Positions 23,877 through 31,265 of a DNA stretch of 34,086 nt are shown in pieces. The first letter of the stretch is position 1; each line of letters starts with the position of its first letter. The DNA is taken from assembly GCA_964493945.1 (NCBI GenBank), contig CAZBQG010000010.1:1-34086 (forward strand). Reading direction: 5' to 3'. A model generated the notes under the pieces. The model worked only from the letters and a program-made list of their open reading frames with translations, searched no databases and was not told where the DNA came from. The position numbers and the translations under genes are program-made. The DNA comes from CAZBQG01 sp964493945 (lineage in GTDB: Bacteria > Pseudomonadota > Alphaproteobacteria > Rhodospirillales > UBA2165).

Positions 23877-25610
23877 CTATTCCGCGGCCTGACGTGCCCT
23901 GGGCTTTCCCTCCCAATAGGCGCTATGGCCTTCCATTTGGGTGATGCGGTCGCGGAAACGCACTTTGGGGCCGCCCTCGCCGCGCCAATGGGTGAGAAAC
24001 TTGCCTCCCAATAATGGATTGGTGAAGGCGAAATCTGACCTCCGATGGGTGCCCCTGGTTTCCTGGCGGGCCAGGGCGGTGATGAATATGGCCTCGGCGC
24101 AATCGATCAGCTCGAAGACCTCGGCAGCGCGCATCAGTTCATGGGCGTTGGCGCAGGCAATTTCGGCCCCGGCCCGGCGCTTCAGATCGCGGAGATATTT
24201 GAGCCCGGCGTTGAGCAATGTCTCGGAACGCACCTCGTTGCCGGCATAATCCTTCATGATCTGCTGGACCATGGAATTGGCCTCTGACCAGCCGGCACCG
24301 TTTTTGCGATCCAGAAATGCGCCATATTGATCCTTGCGCTTGCCCACCAGATCGCAATCCTCAGCCGCTTCCAGCGCTCCCCGCCCAGCCGCCGTCAGGG
24401 CCGCGTTCTCGCCGGCGATATGACCATAGGTGGCGGCGCCCGCGATATCTGCGCGGAAATTGCCTACCGCGTCGCCGACGGCATAAAGACCAGGGATAGA
24501 AGTCTGGCCGTTGATATCGATTTCCGGGCCCCGGCCGATCAAAAAAGGCTGATATTGCATGAATTCGACCCGGTGTTTTTTAAGGTCTACGCCCTCTTTA
24601 TCCATCATGCCCACCAGGGCCGTGTTGCCTTCCTGCTCCAACCCCCACATCATGTAATCGATATCTTCGGGCTCGGTCGCCGTGCAATCCATATAGGCGG
24701 GCCCCCGCCCGTCCTTCATTACATCGCCGAAGACCGAATTCCACACATCGGCGGTGATATCACCCAGCCAGCGGTCGGCCTTGGTGATGAAGGGGCCCAG
24801 CGGCTCTCCCTTGGGATCGGTGACGACGCCGATGAAGGTGGCCTTGCCGGCCCGCTCGATATATTTGACGCCGGCATGAAGGTTGGGGAATTCCATATTG
24901 ATCAGCCGGGCGCCGACCCTGAGCGCCGTCGCCTGGGTGTTGCCCGTGCAGGCCGGACACCAGGCGCTGTTGAACAGATTGCTGGGCGTCGGCGAGGGAT
25001 ACAGCCGGATGGCAGAGCCGCCCGCCAGAACCACCGAATGGGCGCGGATGACGCGCAATTTGGGCGTCTCTTCGCTGATATCCAGCCCCAGGGCGCCGAT
25101 GGCCCGCCCATCCTTGGTCAACACATCCAGGATGGGCATATAATTGATGGTCTTGACCCGCTGGCGCTTGGCTTCCTTGGTCAGGGCGTCTTTTTGATTG
25201 GCGCCGGCATATTTGAGCCAAATCCTGGGCCGTCCGGGGAATGCGTGGCCGCAAAAGGACCAATCGCCGCTGGGCTGCATATCGATGCCCCAATCCAGCC
25301 AGTCCTTAACCCGGTCGAAAGATTGTTCGAGGAATTTGCGCGACAAGGGCACATCGTGAAAACCGCCGATCTGGCTGTCTAGCAATTCACCCAATATGGG
25401 CTCCATGTCGGGTCCGTGTTTTTCCGGGATATAGGCCATGAAATGATCATTGCCCGTGGCCCCCGCGCCGGAGCGCTTGGTGTGGGCCTTTTCGGCGATT
25501 ACTACGTTTGCGCCGCCCCTGGCCGCCCCGATGGCCGCCATCAGCCCGCCGATGCCGCCGCCGGCGACCAGCACGTCGCATTCGATGGGAGTTTTGTGAA
25601 TTTCGATCAT
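23877..25610 (-). CDS. FAD-dependent oxidoreductase, AprA / fumarate reductase flavoprotein-like
   Basis: A 577-residue flavoprotein of the succinate dehydrogenase/fumarate reductase superfamily. The FAD-binding loop is DVLVAGGGIGGLMAAIGAARG (about 13-33, quoted in part), then KRSGAGATGNDHF. A second FAD segment is GLYAVGDAVGNFRADIAGAATYG. A C-terminal helical domain ends with TRGTHRRSDF. It has no signal peptide. A two-cluster ferredoxin gene is 7 bases upstream on the same strand, with AAGGAG at its stop, so the two form an alpha/beta pair like adenylylsulfate reductase AprAB. It is shorter than true AprA (over 600 residues), so another substrate is likely. An unusual CPAC pair sits in the middle (NSAWCPACTGN). 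The reaction cannot be assigned. An NTF2-like gene is divergent from the pair. Confidence 0.82.
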   Translation of the reverse strand: MIEIHKTPIECDVLVAGGGIGGLMAAIGAARGGANVVIAEKAHTKRSGAGATGNDHFMAYIPEKHGPDMEPILGELLDSQIGGFHDVPLSRKFLEQSFDRVKDWLDWGIDMQPSGDWSFCGHAFPGRPRIWLKYAGANQKDALTKEAKRQRVKTINYMPILDVLTKDGRAIGALGLDISEETPKLRVIRAHSVVLAGGSAIRLYPSPTPSNLFNSAWCPACTGNTQATALRVGARLINMEFPNLHAGVKYIERAGKATFIGVVTDPKGEPLGPFITKADRWLGDITADVWNSVFGDVMKDGRGPAYMDCTATEPEDIDYMMWGLEQEGNTALVGMMDKEGVDLKKHRVEFMQYQPFLIGRGPEIDINGQTSIPGLYAVGDAVGNFRADIAGAATYGHIAGENAALTAAGRGALEAAEDCDLVGKRKDQYGAFLDRKNGAGWSEANSMVQQIMKDYAGNEVRSETLLNAGLKYLRDLKRRAGAEIACANAHELMRAAEVFELIDCAEAIFITALARQETRGTHRRSDFAFTNPLLGGKFLTHWRGEGGPKVRFRDRITQMEGHSAYWEGKPRARQAAE

Positions 25611-25617
25611 TTGCAGG

Positions 25618-25929
25618 TTACTCCTTGGGCATGTCCCAGGCGCTTTCCGGATCGTAGCCTAGATGATCGCCGATAATTTCATAGCTATCCGGTTTGGCTT
25701 CCGGATCGACCCACAGAAGCTGCATCTGCAAGGGAATGCGGAGCTCCACGCCCTTTTGCCCATCGGCGTCGCCGGGGCAATCCAGAACGCAACTGTCGCA
25801 ATGCCAGCATTCATCCGGATAACGCACGGTTGGCACTTCGCGGGCCTTTACCCGGCTGAACACGTCGGTCGGACAGATGGCCGCGCAGATTCCGCAGCCA
25901 TTGCAATATTGGTTAAAGACGGGTGGCAT
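25618..25929 (-). CDS. Two-[4Fe-4S] ferredoxin, AprB-like partner subunit
   Basis: A 103-residue ferredoxin. The two cluster motifs are C9, C12, C15, C19 (CNGCGICAAIC, followed by P) and C41, C44, C47, C51 (CWHCDSCVLDC, followed by P). The CW-x-C-x-SC pattern and a C-terminal tail (RIPLQMQLLWVDPEAKPDSY) resemble AprB, which wraps around its flavoprotein partner. It is the first gene of the pair; its stop overlaps the ribosome-binding site of the flavoprotein. It probably carries electrons from the flavin to a redox partner not encoded here. The gene starts 128 bases from the divergent NTF2-like gene, the space for their promoters. Confidence 0.88.
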   Translation of the reverse strand: MPPVFNQYCNGCGICAAICPTDVFSRVKAREVPTVRYPDECWHCDSCVLDCPGDADGQKGVELRIPLQMQLLWVDPEAKPDSYEIIGDHLGYDPESAWDMPKE

Positions 25930-26057
25930 TGGGCCCTCCCCTAAGATGATCGAATGCTTTGGTATAGCGCGATCCCAGGTATCCCGTACAGGGCTTTGCC
26001 CCGACCATAAAGGCGCCTATTCTGGGCAGATAGAATAAACTGGGGAGAGTGAAGATC

Positions 26058-26669
26058 ATGGATGCAAGAGTTGAAACCGCGCTTGATGAAATAGAGATCG
26101 CCAATCTTCTGGTCCGCTGGGGCCATGCCCGCGATGGGGATCATTGGGACGTGCTGGCGGATTGTTTTCATGACGAAGCGACCATCCATATTTCCTGGAT
26201 ATCTTCCAACGCCAAGGAATTCGTTAAACGGTCAGCCGCCCAGGTGCCGGACCGGGCGCCCGGCGAGCACACCAAGCACGCCATCGGCGGCCCGTGGATT
26301 GAGGTAAATGGCGACAAGGCCTTCAGCCGCTGCCATGTGCGCCTGTTCATTCGCAATTATCTGGACGGTTACGAGTTTGACATGGAGGTCTGGTTCCGCT
26401 TCCTCGATCTTCTGGAAAAGCGGGACGGGGTATGGCGCATTCTCAAACGCACGGCGGTCTACGAAAAGGACCGCATGGATGCGGTCGAACCCTACAAGGT
26501 ACCCACCAGCTATTTTGAGGATGTGAACCTGGATGACTATGTGTCGGCCTGCAAATGGCTTTGTTTCCGCCTGCACAAACGCCTGCGCCCGCCGGTCAGC
26601 GATATTGTTTCAGTCTATAGCGATGAGGAAAAAGCGCTGATCGCCGAGGGTAAGGCCTGGGTTGCTTAA
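26058..26669 (+). CDS. NTF2/SnoaL-like domain protein
   Basis: A 203-residue protein whose first 140 residues look like the SnoaL_4 / NTF2-like alpha+beta barrel: an N-terminal helix pair (ALDEIEIANLLVRWGHARDG), WDVLADCFHDEATIHISW, then GGPWIEVNGDKAFSRCHVRL and VWRILKRTAVYEKDRMD. Members include dehydratases, isomerases and ring-hydroxylating dioxygenase beta subunits; the pocket residues do not show which. GGGGAGAG precedes ATG 26058; a GTG at 26049 lies inside that site. It is divergent from the flavoprotein/ferredoxin pair and could act in the same, probably catabolic, pathway. Its stop codon TAA overlaps the nadE stop by 3 bases on the other strand. Confidence 0.78.
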   Translation: MDARVETALDEIEIANLLVRWGHARDGDHWDVLADCFHDEATIHISWISSNAKEFVKRSAAQVPDRAPGEHTKHAIGGPWIEVNGDKAFSRCHVRLFIRNYLDGYEFDMEVWFRFLDLLEKRDGVWRILKRTAVYEKDRMDAVEPYKVPTSYFEDVNLDDYVSACKWLCFRLHKRLRPPVSDIVSVYSDEEKALIAEGKAWVA

Positions 26670-28351
26670 GCCAATCTGGTAAAGCCGTTGGTGATCGGAT
26701 AGCGCCGGTCGCGCCCGAAAGCGCGGGAGGAAATCTTGACCCCCGGCGGCGCCTGGCGGCGCTTATATTCGGCCCGGTCCAGCATATGCCAGACCCGGCG
26801 CACGGTGTCGGCGTCATGGCCCCTGGCGATGATGTCCGGGATCGCGCATTCTCCCTCGATCAGGCTTTTCAGAATATCGTCCAGCACCTCATAGGGTGGC
26901 AGGCTATCTTCGTCGAACTGATCGGGCGCCAGTTCGGCGGTGGGTTTTTTGGTGATGATGGCTTCGGGCATGACCGGGCCTTCCGGTCCCAGGGAGCCGG
27001 CTGGACGATATGAATTTCTAAGCCGCGCCAGATCGAAGACGGTGGTCTTATAGACATCCTTGAGGACCGAAAAGCCGCCGCACATATCGCCATACAAGGT
27101 GGCATAGCCCACCGACATTTCCGATTTGTTGCCCGTGGTCAGGGCCATATGGCCCAGTTTGTTGGAAAGCGCCATGACCACCATGCCCCGCGCCCGGGCC
27201 TGGATGTTTTCTTCCGTCGCATCCTTTTCACGCCCCGCGAAGGCATCCCCCAGCATTTCATCAAAGGCCTGCATGGCCGGGCCGATGCCGATGGTATCGA
27301 AACTGATGCCCAACAGCCCGGCGCAACCGGTGGCATCATCAATGCTTTCCCTGGAAGTGAACAAAGAGGGCATCATGACACAATGGACCTTTTCCGGGCC
27401 CAGCGCATCCACCGCCACCGCCGCCGTCAGGGCGCTGTCGATACCGCCCGACAATCCCATGACCACGCCTGGAAAGCGGTTCTTGGCCACATAATCACGC
27501 AAGCCCAGAACCATGGCCTGATAGATCGCTTCCAGGCCCGGCGCTCCGGTTGGTTCTTCGTTGGTGATTTCGCCAGGCACCAGAGACCATGTGGCGCCGT
27601 CGTCTTGCCAATGGGTGAGGATCAGGTCTTCGCGCCAGGGGTGGGCCTGGGCGCATAAATTCCCCTCCCCATCCAGGGCAAAAGAAGCGCCGTCGAATAC
27701 CAACTCGTCCTGGCCGCCGACGAGATTGACATAGGCCAGAGGCAAACCGGATTCGCGCACCCGGGCCACGGCCAGGGACAGGCGCCGGTCCGATTTATCC
27801 ACATCGAAGGGAGAGCCATTGATGACGATAAGCAGACGGGCACCCGATTCGTCCAGACATTCGGTTACTTCCGGGCCCCACATATCCTCGCAGATCATCA
27901 GGCCGAAGGGCAGCCCGCGAAAGGAAATGGGACCGGGCATGGGGCCGGCGGAAAAAACCCGTTCCTCATCGAACACGCCGTAGGACGGCAACATATGCTT
28001 ATGAATCCGGGCCTGGATTTCGCCCCCGTCCAGCAGCAGGGCCGAATTATACAAATGCCCGTCTTCCAGCCAGGGGGCACCGACGATCAGCGCCGGGCCG
28101 CCATCCGCTGTGGCCTTGGCCAATTCCGCCACATGGGCCTGAATCCCATCCAGGAAGGCCGGCTTGAGCACCAGATCTTCCGGCGGATAGCCAGACAGGG
28201 TCAATTCACCGCCAACTACCAGATCGGCGCCCATATCACCCGCCTTGGCCCTGGCCTCGCCCAAAAGCCTTGCATTGCCTTCAAGATCACCCACCGTGGG
28301 ATTGATCTGGGCGAGCGCGATAGTCAGCCGGTCGGTCATGTTAGATTTCAT
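26666..28351 (-). CDS. nadE: NAD+ synthase, glutamine-hydrolysing
   Basis: Catalyses the last step of NAD synthesis: nicotinic acid adenine dinucleotide plus ATP and glutamine-derived ammonia gives NAD+. The N-terminal nitrilase-type glutaminase domain (about 1-265) has the catalytic Glu region GGELTLSGYPPEDL, a Lys in HKHMLPSYGVFDE, and the nucleophile cysteine in GLMICEDMWGPEV. The C-terminal synthetase domain (about 280-561) has the P-loop GLSGGIDSALTAAVA and TTGNKSEMSVGY. The 561-residue length fits the two-domain enzyme. ATG 28351 is used; ATG 28339 (MTDRLTIALAQ) is equally possible, as neither has a good ribosome-binding site. Stop codons of this gene and the NTF2-like gene overlap in a TTAA palindrome. 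Confidence 0.95.
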   Translation of the reverse strand: MKSNMTDRLTIALAQINPTVGDLEGNARLLGEARAKAGDMGADLVVGGELTLSGYPPEDLVLKPAFLDGIQAHVAELAKATADGGPALIVGAPWLEDGHLYNSALLLDGGEIQARIHKHMLPSYGVFDEERVFSAGPMPGPISFRGLPFGLMICEDMWGPEVTECLDESGARLLIVINGSPFDVDKSDRRLSLAVARVRESGLPLAYVNLVGGQDELVFDGASFALDGEGNLCAQAHPWREDLILTHWQDDGATWSLVPGEITNEEPTGAPGLEAIYQAMVLGLRDYVAKNRFPGVVMGLSGGIDSALTAAVAVDALGPEKVHCVMMPSLFTSRESIDDATGCAGLLGISFDTIGIGPAMQAFDEMLGDAFAGREKDATEENIQARARGMVVMALSNKLGHMALTTGNKSEMSVGYATLYGDMCGGFSVLKDVYKTTVFDLARLRNSYRPAGSLGPEGPVMPEAIITKKPTAELAPDQFDEDSLPPYEVLDDILKSLIEGECAIPDIIARGHDADTVRRVWHMLDRAEYKRRQAPPGVKISSRAFGRDRRYPITNGFTRLA

Positions 28352-28369
28352 CCACTAGCGAATGCGCAA

Positions 28370-28399
28370 GGATTAGAATAGGCTGACCGAACCTGTCAA
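28370..28399 (-). promoter_or_regulatory. Possible nadE promoter
   Basis: A consensus -35 hexamer TTGACA (28399-28394 on the minus strand) lies about 45 bases before the nadE start. The matching -10 is poor: TAATCC at 28375-28370 with an 18-base spacer. The perfect -35 makes it worth recording, but it is weak support overall. Confidence 0.25.
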
Positions 28400-28472
28400 C
28401 GATGCTTCTTTTTTTTATGCCCAGCGCGGACAAGGGTGGAAATGAAAAGGGCAAAAAGATATCCTCTCACTC

Positions 28473-28907
28473 ATGAATGAAGATACATGTAAAGAGGGTG
28501 CTGCCATCGCCGACATGATCTGGGTCGGCCAGGACAGGGGACCAGCCCCGGCGCCTGCGCCCGCACCCGCACCGGTTCAGACCCAAACCCAGGAAAAGCA
28601 GGCCGATGCCTTGAATTCGGCCCGCCACTAACAAAGCCGGGCCCTGGCCGAAACCCTGGTGGCGTCGTTCAACGAACGGCTGATCACTGAGGCGCAGAAG
28701 AAAAACGGCTATTTGACCATTGGTGATCTGACCAAATTGGGCAAGGAATTCATGGCTAAGACCGGTGACCTGGAAAAGGTCATTGCCTTGTCTTTCGAGG
28801 AATATGGGCGGGCCAAGGAACGGGCCAGCTTCAGCCATGCACGGGATTATCCCTTTGACCGGATCATCGTCGACACCTTCGCCGAACTGTTCGATCAACG
28901 GCGCTAG
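28473..28907 (+). pseudogene. Small unrecognised protein gene split by an in-frame TAA
   Basis: One continuous reading frame of 145 codons is interrupted only by TAA at 28629-28631. The first part starts with ATG 28473 and reads MNEDTCKEGAAIADMIWVG, a Pro-Ala run (PAPAPAPAPAP) and a Gln-rich segment up to LNSARH. After the stop the same frame continues QSRALAETLVASFNERL, then KKNGYLTIGDLTKLGKEFM and FAELFDQRR to the end. Both parts have coding character and the second has no ribosome-binding site of its own; a GTG at 28659 is the best internal start. The simplest reading is a single gene inactivated by a nonsense mutation. A base-call error, or an independent 82-residue product from 28659, remain possible. 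I do not recognise the family. It lies between nadE and another unknown gene on the same strand. Confidence 0.6.
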
Positions 28908-28928
28908 CGGAGCGATGGCGAGGACGCT

Positions 28929-29387
28929 GTGAACCGTCTGGTTCTGCCCGGATTTTTCATGGCTCTGGAAAAGATGCTCAACCAGGAACTGGCCGAAAGC
29001 CTCCAGGAACAGACCAGGGGCATTCTGGACCGGGTCTATCCGGGTGAGGAAAAAGATCTGAACTGGGAGGTGATCTATGCTGATAAAGGGCCCCAGGATT
29101 TATGTCTGGATGCCTTGATCGCCATCGCGCCTCATTTTGAAAATATCAAGCGCCGCCAGGAATGGTTCCTACCCATCGTCAATGGGGCCCAGGACGGAAG
29201 CGATGAATGGGAGTTGACCGAGCGTGGTTTCTATAATCTGGTGGACAGCCTGTTCGCCCGCCTGCGAGAGGCCCTGATCACCTATGAGGGGCGTCAGGCC
29301 CTGGTGGACCGCCATGGCGAAGAAGCCCTGGCTGAAGCCGAAGCCGCGCTGCACAATATGGATCACGACCGGCCCGGATATGGGTGA
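28929..29387 (+). CDS. Hypothetical protein, acidic, probably cytoplasmic
   Basis: A 152-residue acidic protein I do not recognise. It starts at GTG 28929 with GAGGA just upstream. It is rich in predicted helix: FFMALEKMLNQELAESLQEQT, then NIKRRQEWFLPIVNGAQDG, FYNLVDSLFARLREALITYE and EEALAEAEAALHNMDHD. No cysteine pair, signal peptide, membrane helix or nucleotide motif is visible. It follows the split gene by 21 bases on the same strand, so the two were probably an operon. The 3' end is 19 bases from the convergent DAHP synthase. Confidence 0.65.
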   Translation: MNRLVLPGFFMALEKMLNQELAESLQEQTRGILDRVYPGEEKDLNWEVIYADKGPQDLCLDALIAIAPHFENIKRRQEWFLPIVNGAQDGSDEWELTERGFYNLVDSLFARLREALITYEGRQALVDRHGEEALAEAEAALHNMDHDRPGYG

Positions 29388-29406
29388 GCAACCCTAAACC
29401 CAGAAC

Positions 29407-30789
29407 TCAGTCCCCGACCGCGGCCAGGCGCCGGGCGGCAAGGCGTTCGTCTTTCAGGGATTCGGCGATCAGGAAGGCAAGCTCCAAGGCCTGGGCGGCA
29501 TTCAGCCTGGGATCGCAATGGGTGTGGTAGCGGTCCGACAGATTGGCCTCGGTGATGGCCTGGGCGCCGCCGACGCATTCGGTCACGTCCTGGCCCGACA
29601 GTTCGAAATGCACACCGCCGGGATGGGTGCCCTCTGACCGGTGGATGGCGAAGAAGTTTTCCACCTCGCTCAGAATCTTGTCGAAATGGCGGGTCTTGTA
29701 GCCATTGGCGCTTTTCACCGTATTGGCATGCATGGGATCGCAGGCCCAGACGACGCTCCGGCCTTCCTTGCTGACCTGGCGCAAAAGGGCGGGCAGCACG
29801 TCGCCCACTTTTTCCGCACCCATGCGGCAAATCACCGTCAGGCGCCCCGCTTCGTTGGCCGGGTTGAGCAAATCCAAAATGCGCATAAGCTCGCTCGCCT
29901 CCATGCCCGGACCCACCTTGACGGCGACAGGGTTCTCGATGCCCCGCAGGAATTCGAAATGGGCATGATCCAGTTGTCGGGTCCTCTCGCCTGCCCAAAG
30001 CATGTGGGCAGACGTGTCGTACCAGGCACCGGTGGTAGAATCGACGCGGGTCATGGCCTGTTCATATTGCAACAGAAGGGCTTCGTGGGCGGTGAAGAAA
30101 TCCGTCTCCCGAAGCTGGGGCGTATTTTCCGAATTCATCCCGCAGGCGGCCATGAAGGCCAGGGTTTCATCCAGCCGGTTGGCCAGATCCTGATAGCGTT
30201 CACCCAAGGGCGAAGAAGCAACGAAGCCCATATTCCATTGATGCACCCGTTGCAGATCGGCGAAACCGCCCTGGGCGAAGGCGCGCACCAGATTGAACGT
30301 CGAGGCCGATTGATTATAGGCCTGGATCATGCGCTGGGGATCGGGGGCGCGGGCTTCGGGCTCGAACTCTATGCCATTGATGATGTCGCCCCGGTAGCTG
30401 GGCAGCTCAATGCCGTCCTGGCTTTCCATGGGGGCCGAGCGGGGCTTGGCGAACTGGCCGGCCAGACGGCCCACCTTGACCACTGGGCAGGCGGCGCCAA
30501 AGGTCAGGACCACGGCCATCTGCAACAGGACGCGGAAGGTATCGCGGATATTGTCGGGATGAAATTCGGCAAAACTTTCGGCGCAATCGCCGCCCTGCAG
30601 CAGGAAAGCCTCGCCATCGGCCACGCGGGCCAAGGCTTGTTTCAGGCGTCTCGCCTCGCCCGCAAACACCAGGGGCGGATAAGTGCTGAGATCTTTTTCC
30701 GCCGCCTCCAACGCCGCCTGATCATCATAATCGGGCACCTGTTGGATGGGTTTGGCGCGCCAGCTTCCGGGCGTCCATTTGGCCGACAT
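29407..30789 (-). CDS. 3-deoxy-7-phosphoheptulonate synthase, class II
   Basis: First enzyme of the shikimate pathway: phosphoenolpyruvate plus erythrose 4-phosphate gives DAHP. The 460-residue sequence is the plant/Mycobacterium type (class II), not AroFGH of E. coli. It begins KWTPGSWRAKPIQQVPDYDD, with LLQGGDCAESF, VVKVGRLAGQFAKPRS, LPSYRGDIINGIEF, HMLWAGERTRQLD, VAVKVGPGMEASEL, VVWACDPMHANTV and GGVHFELSGQDVTECVGG, including the metal-binding Cys, His, Glu and Asp of the family. No extra regulatory domain is attached. Two tandem copies of a 15-base word lie 22-54 bases before the start, and may be a regulatory site. Confidence 0.95.
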   Translation of the reverse strand: MSAKWTPGSWRAKPIQQVPDYDDQAALEAAEKDLSTYPPLVFAGEARRLKQALARVADGEAFLLQGGDCAESFAEFHPDNIRDTFRVLLQMAVVLTFGAACPVVKVGRLAGQFAKPRSAPMESQDGIELPSYRGDIINGIEFEPEARAPDPQRMIQAYNQSASTFNLVRAFAQGGFADLQRVHQWNMGFVASSPLGERYQDLANRLDETLAFMAACGMNSENTPQLRETDFFTAHEALLLQYEQAMTRVDSTTGAWYDTSAHMLWAGERTRQLDHAHFEFLRGIENPVAVKVGPGMEASELMRILDLLNPANEAGRLTVICRMGAEKVGDVLPALLRQVSKEGRSVVWACDPMHANTVKSANGYKTRHFDKILSEVENFFAIHRSEGTHPGGVHFELSGQDVTECVGGAQAITEANLSDRYHTHCDPRLNAAQALELAFLIAESLKDERLAARRLAAVGD

Positions 30790-30810
30790 TGTTATTCTCT
30801 CTCTCCCAAG

Positions 30811-30843
30811 TCTTAAAAAGGGGGCGGGTCTTAAAAAGGGGGC
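30811..30843. repeat. Tandem 15-bp direct repeat upstream of DAHP synthase
   Basis: TCTTAAAAAGGGGGC occurs exactly at 30811-30825 and 30829-30843, an 18-base period with GGG between. On the minus strand each copy reads GCCCCC-TTTTT-AAGA. It lies in the 131-base space between the DAHP synthase and the divergent secreted-protein gene and could bind a regulator of either. It may also simply be a recent duplication. Confidence 0.8.
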
Positions 30844-30920
30844 ACTCTATACGCCTAAATGGTTCGTTTTTCAATAAGCGCTAGGGAAATATGGTATATT
30901 GGGAAAGAAGGAGGGATGCG

Positions 30921-31253
30921 ATGTTCAGAATTCTTGCCGCCCTTTTCTTAGGCGCTATCTTCCTGGGTGGCGTGGCAGGCCCAGCCGATGCCCAATCCCG
31001 GCGGAGCAAGACCAAATGCGTGCACAATCCCCTGTTCGATTACCCCAATGCGGCGCGCACGGGAAAATGCAAAAAAAAGCGGGCCGATACCAAAGCTAAA
31101 AGAGGGGCTTTGAGCCAGCAGCAAAAGCGCGCCAAGGAAGCCCTGCGCCTTGAGCAGGAGGCGCGCACCCTTGAAATCCTCCAGCGCACCCGGACTCTGC
31201 TCGACAAGCAAAAGGCGCTGACCCGCACCGTTACCCCCAGACGTACCCAGTAG
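30921..31253 (+). CDS. Small basic secreted protein of unknown function
   Basis: A 110-residue protein with a classical signal peptide (MFRILAALFLGAIFLGGVAG, cut after PADAQ). The mature part is strongly basic: SRRSKTKCVHNPLFDYPNAA, then GKCKKKRADTKAKRGALSQQ and a helical, coiled-coil-like tail (KEALRLEQEARTLEILQRTR). Two cysteines could form a disulfide around the CVHNPLFDYPNAARTGKC loop. GAAGGAGGG directly before ATG 30921 decides the start; an upstream in-frame ATG at 30891 is not supported. I do not recognise the family. It is divergent from the DAHP synthase and ends 12 bases before the glutathione reductase stop. Confidence 0.75.
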   Translation: MFRILAALFLGAIFLGGVAGPADAQSRRSKTKCVHNPLFDYPNAARTGKCKKKRADTKAKRGALSQQQKRAKEALRLEQEARTLEILQRTRTLLDKQKALTRTVTPRRTQ

Positions 31254-31265
31254 GAGGCGCACCCG

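Noticed and set aside
24327..25382. Plus-strand reading frame of 351 codons
   Set aside because: Antisense shadow of the AprA-like flavoprotein, with no domain features.
28501..28610. Pro-Ala/Gln-rich stretch as a DNA repeat or CRISPR-like element
   Set aside because: It is short, low-complexity coding sequence (PAPAPA and QTQTQ) without spacers.
29641..30816. Plus-strand reading frame of 391 codons
   Set aside because: Antisense shadow of the class II DAHP synthase.
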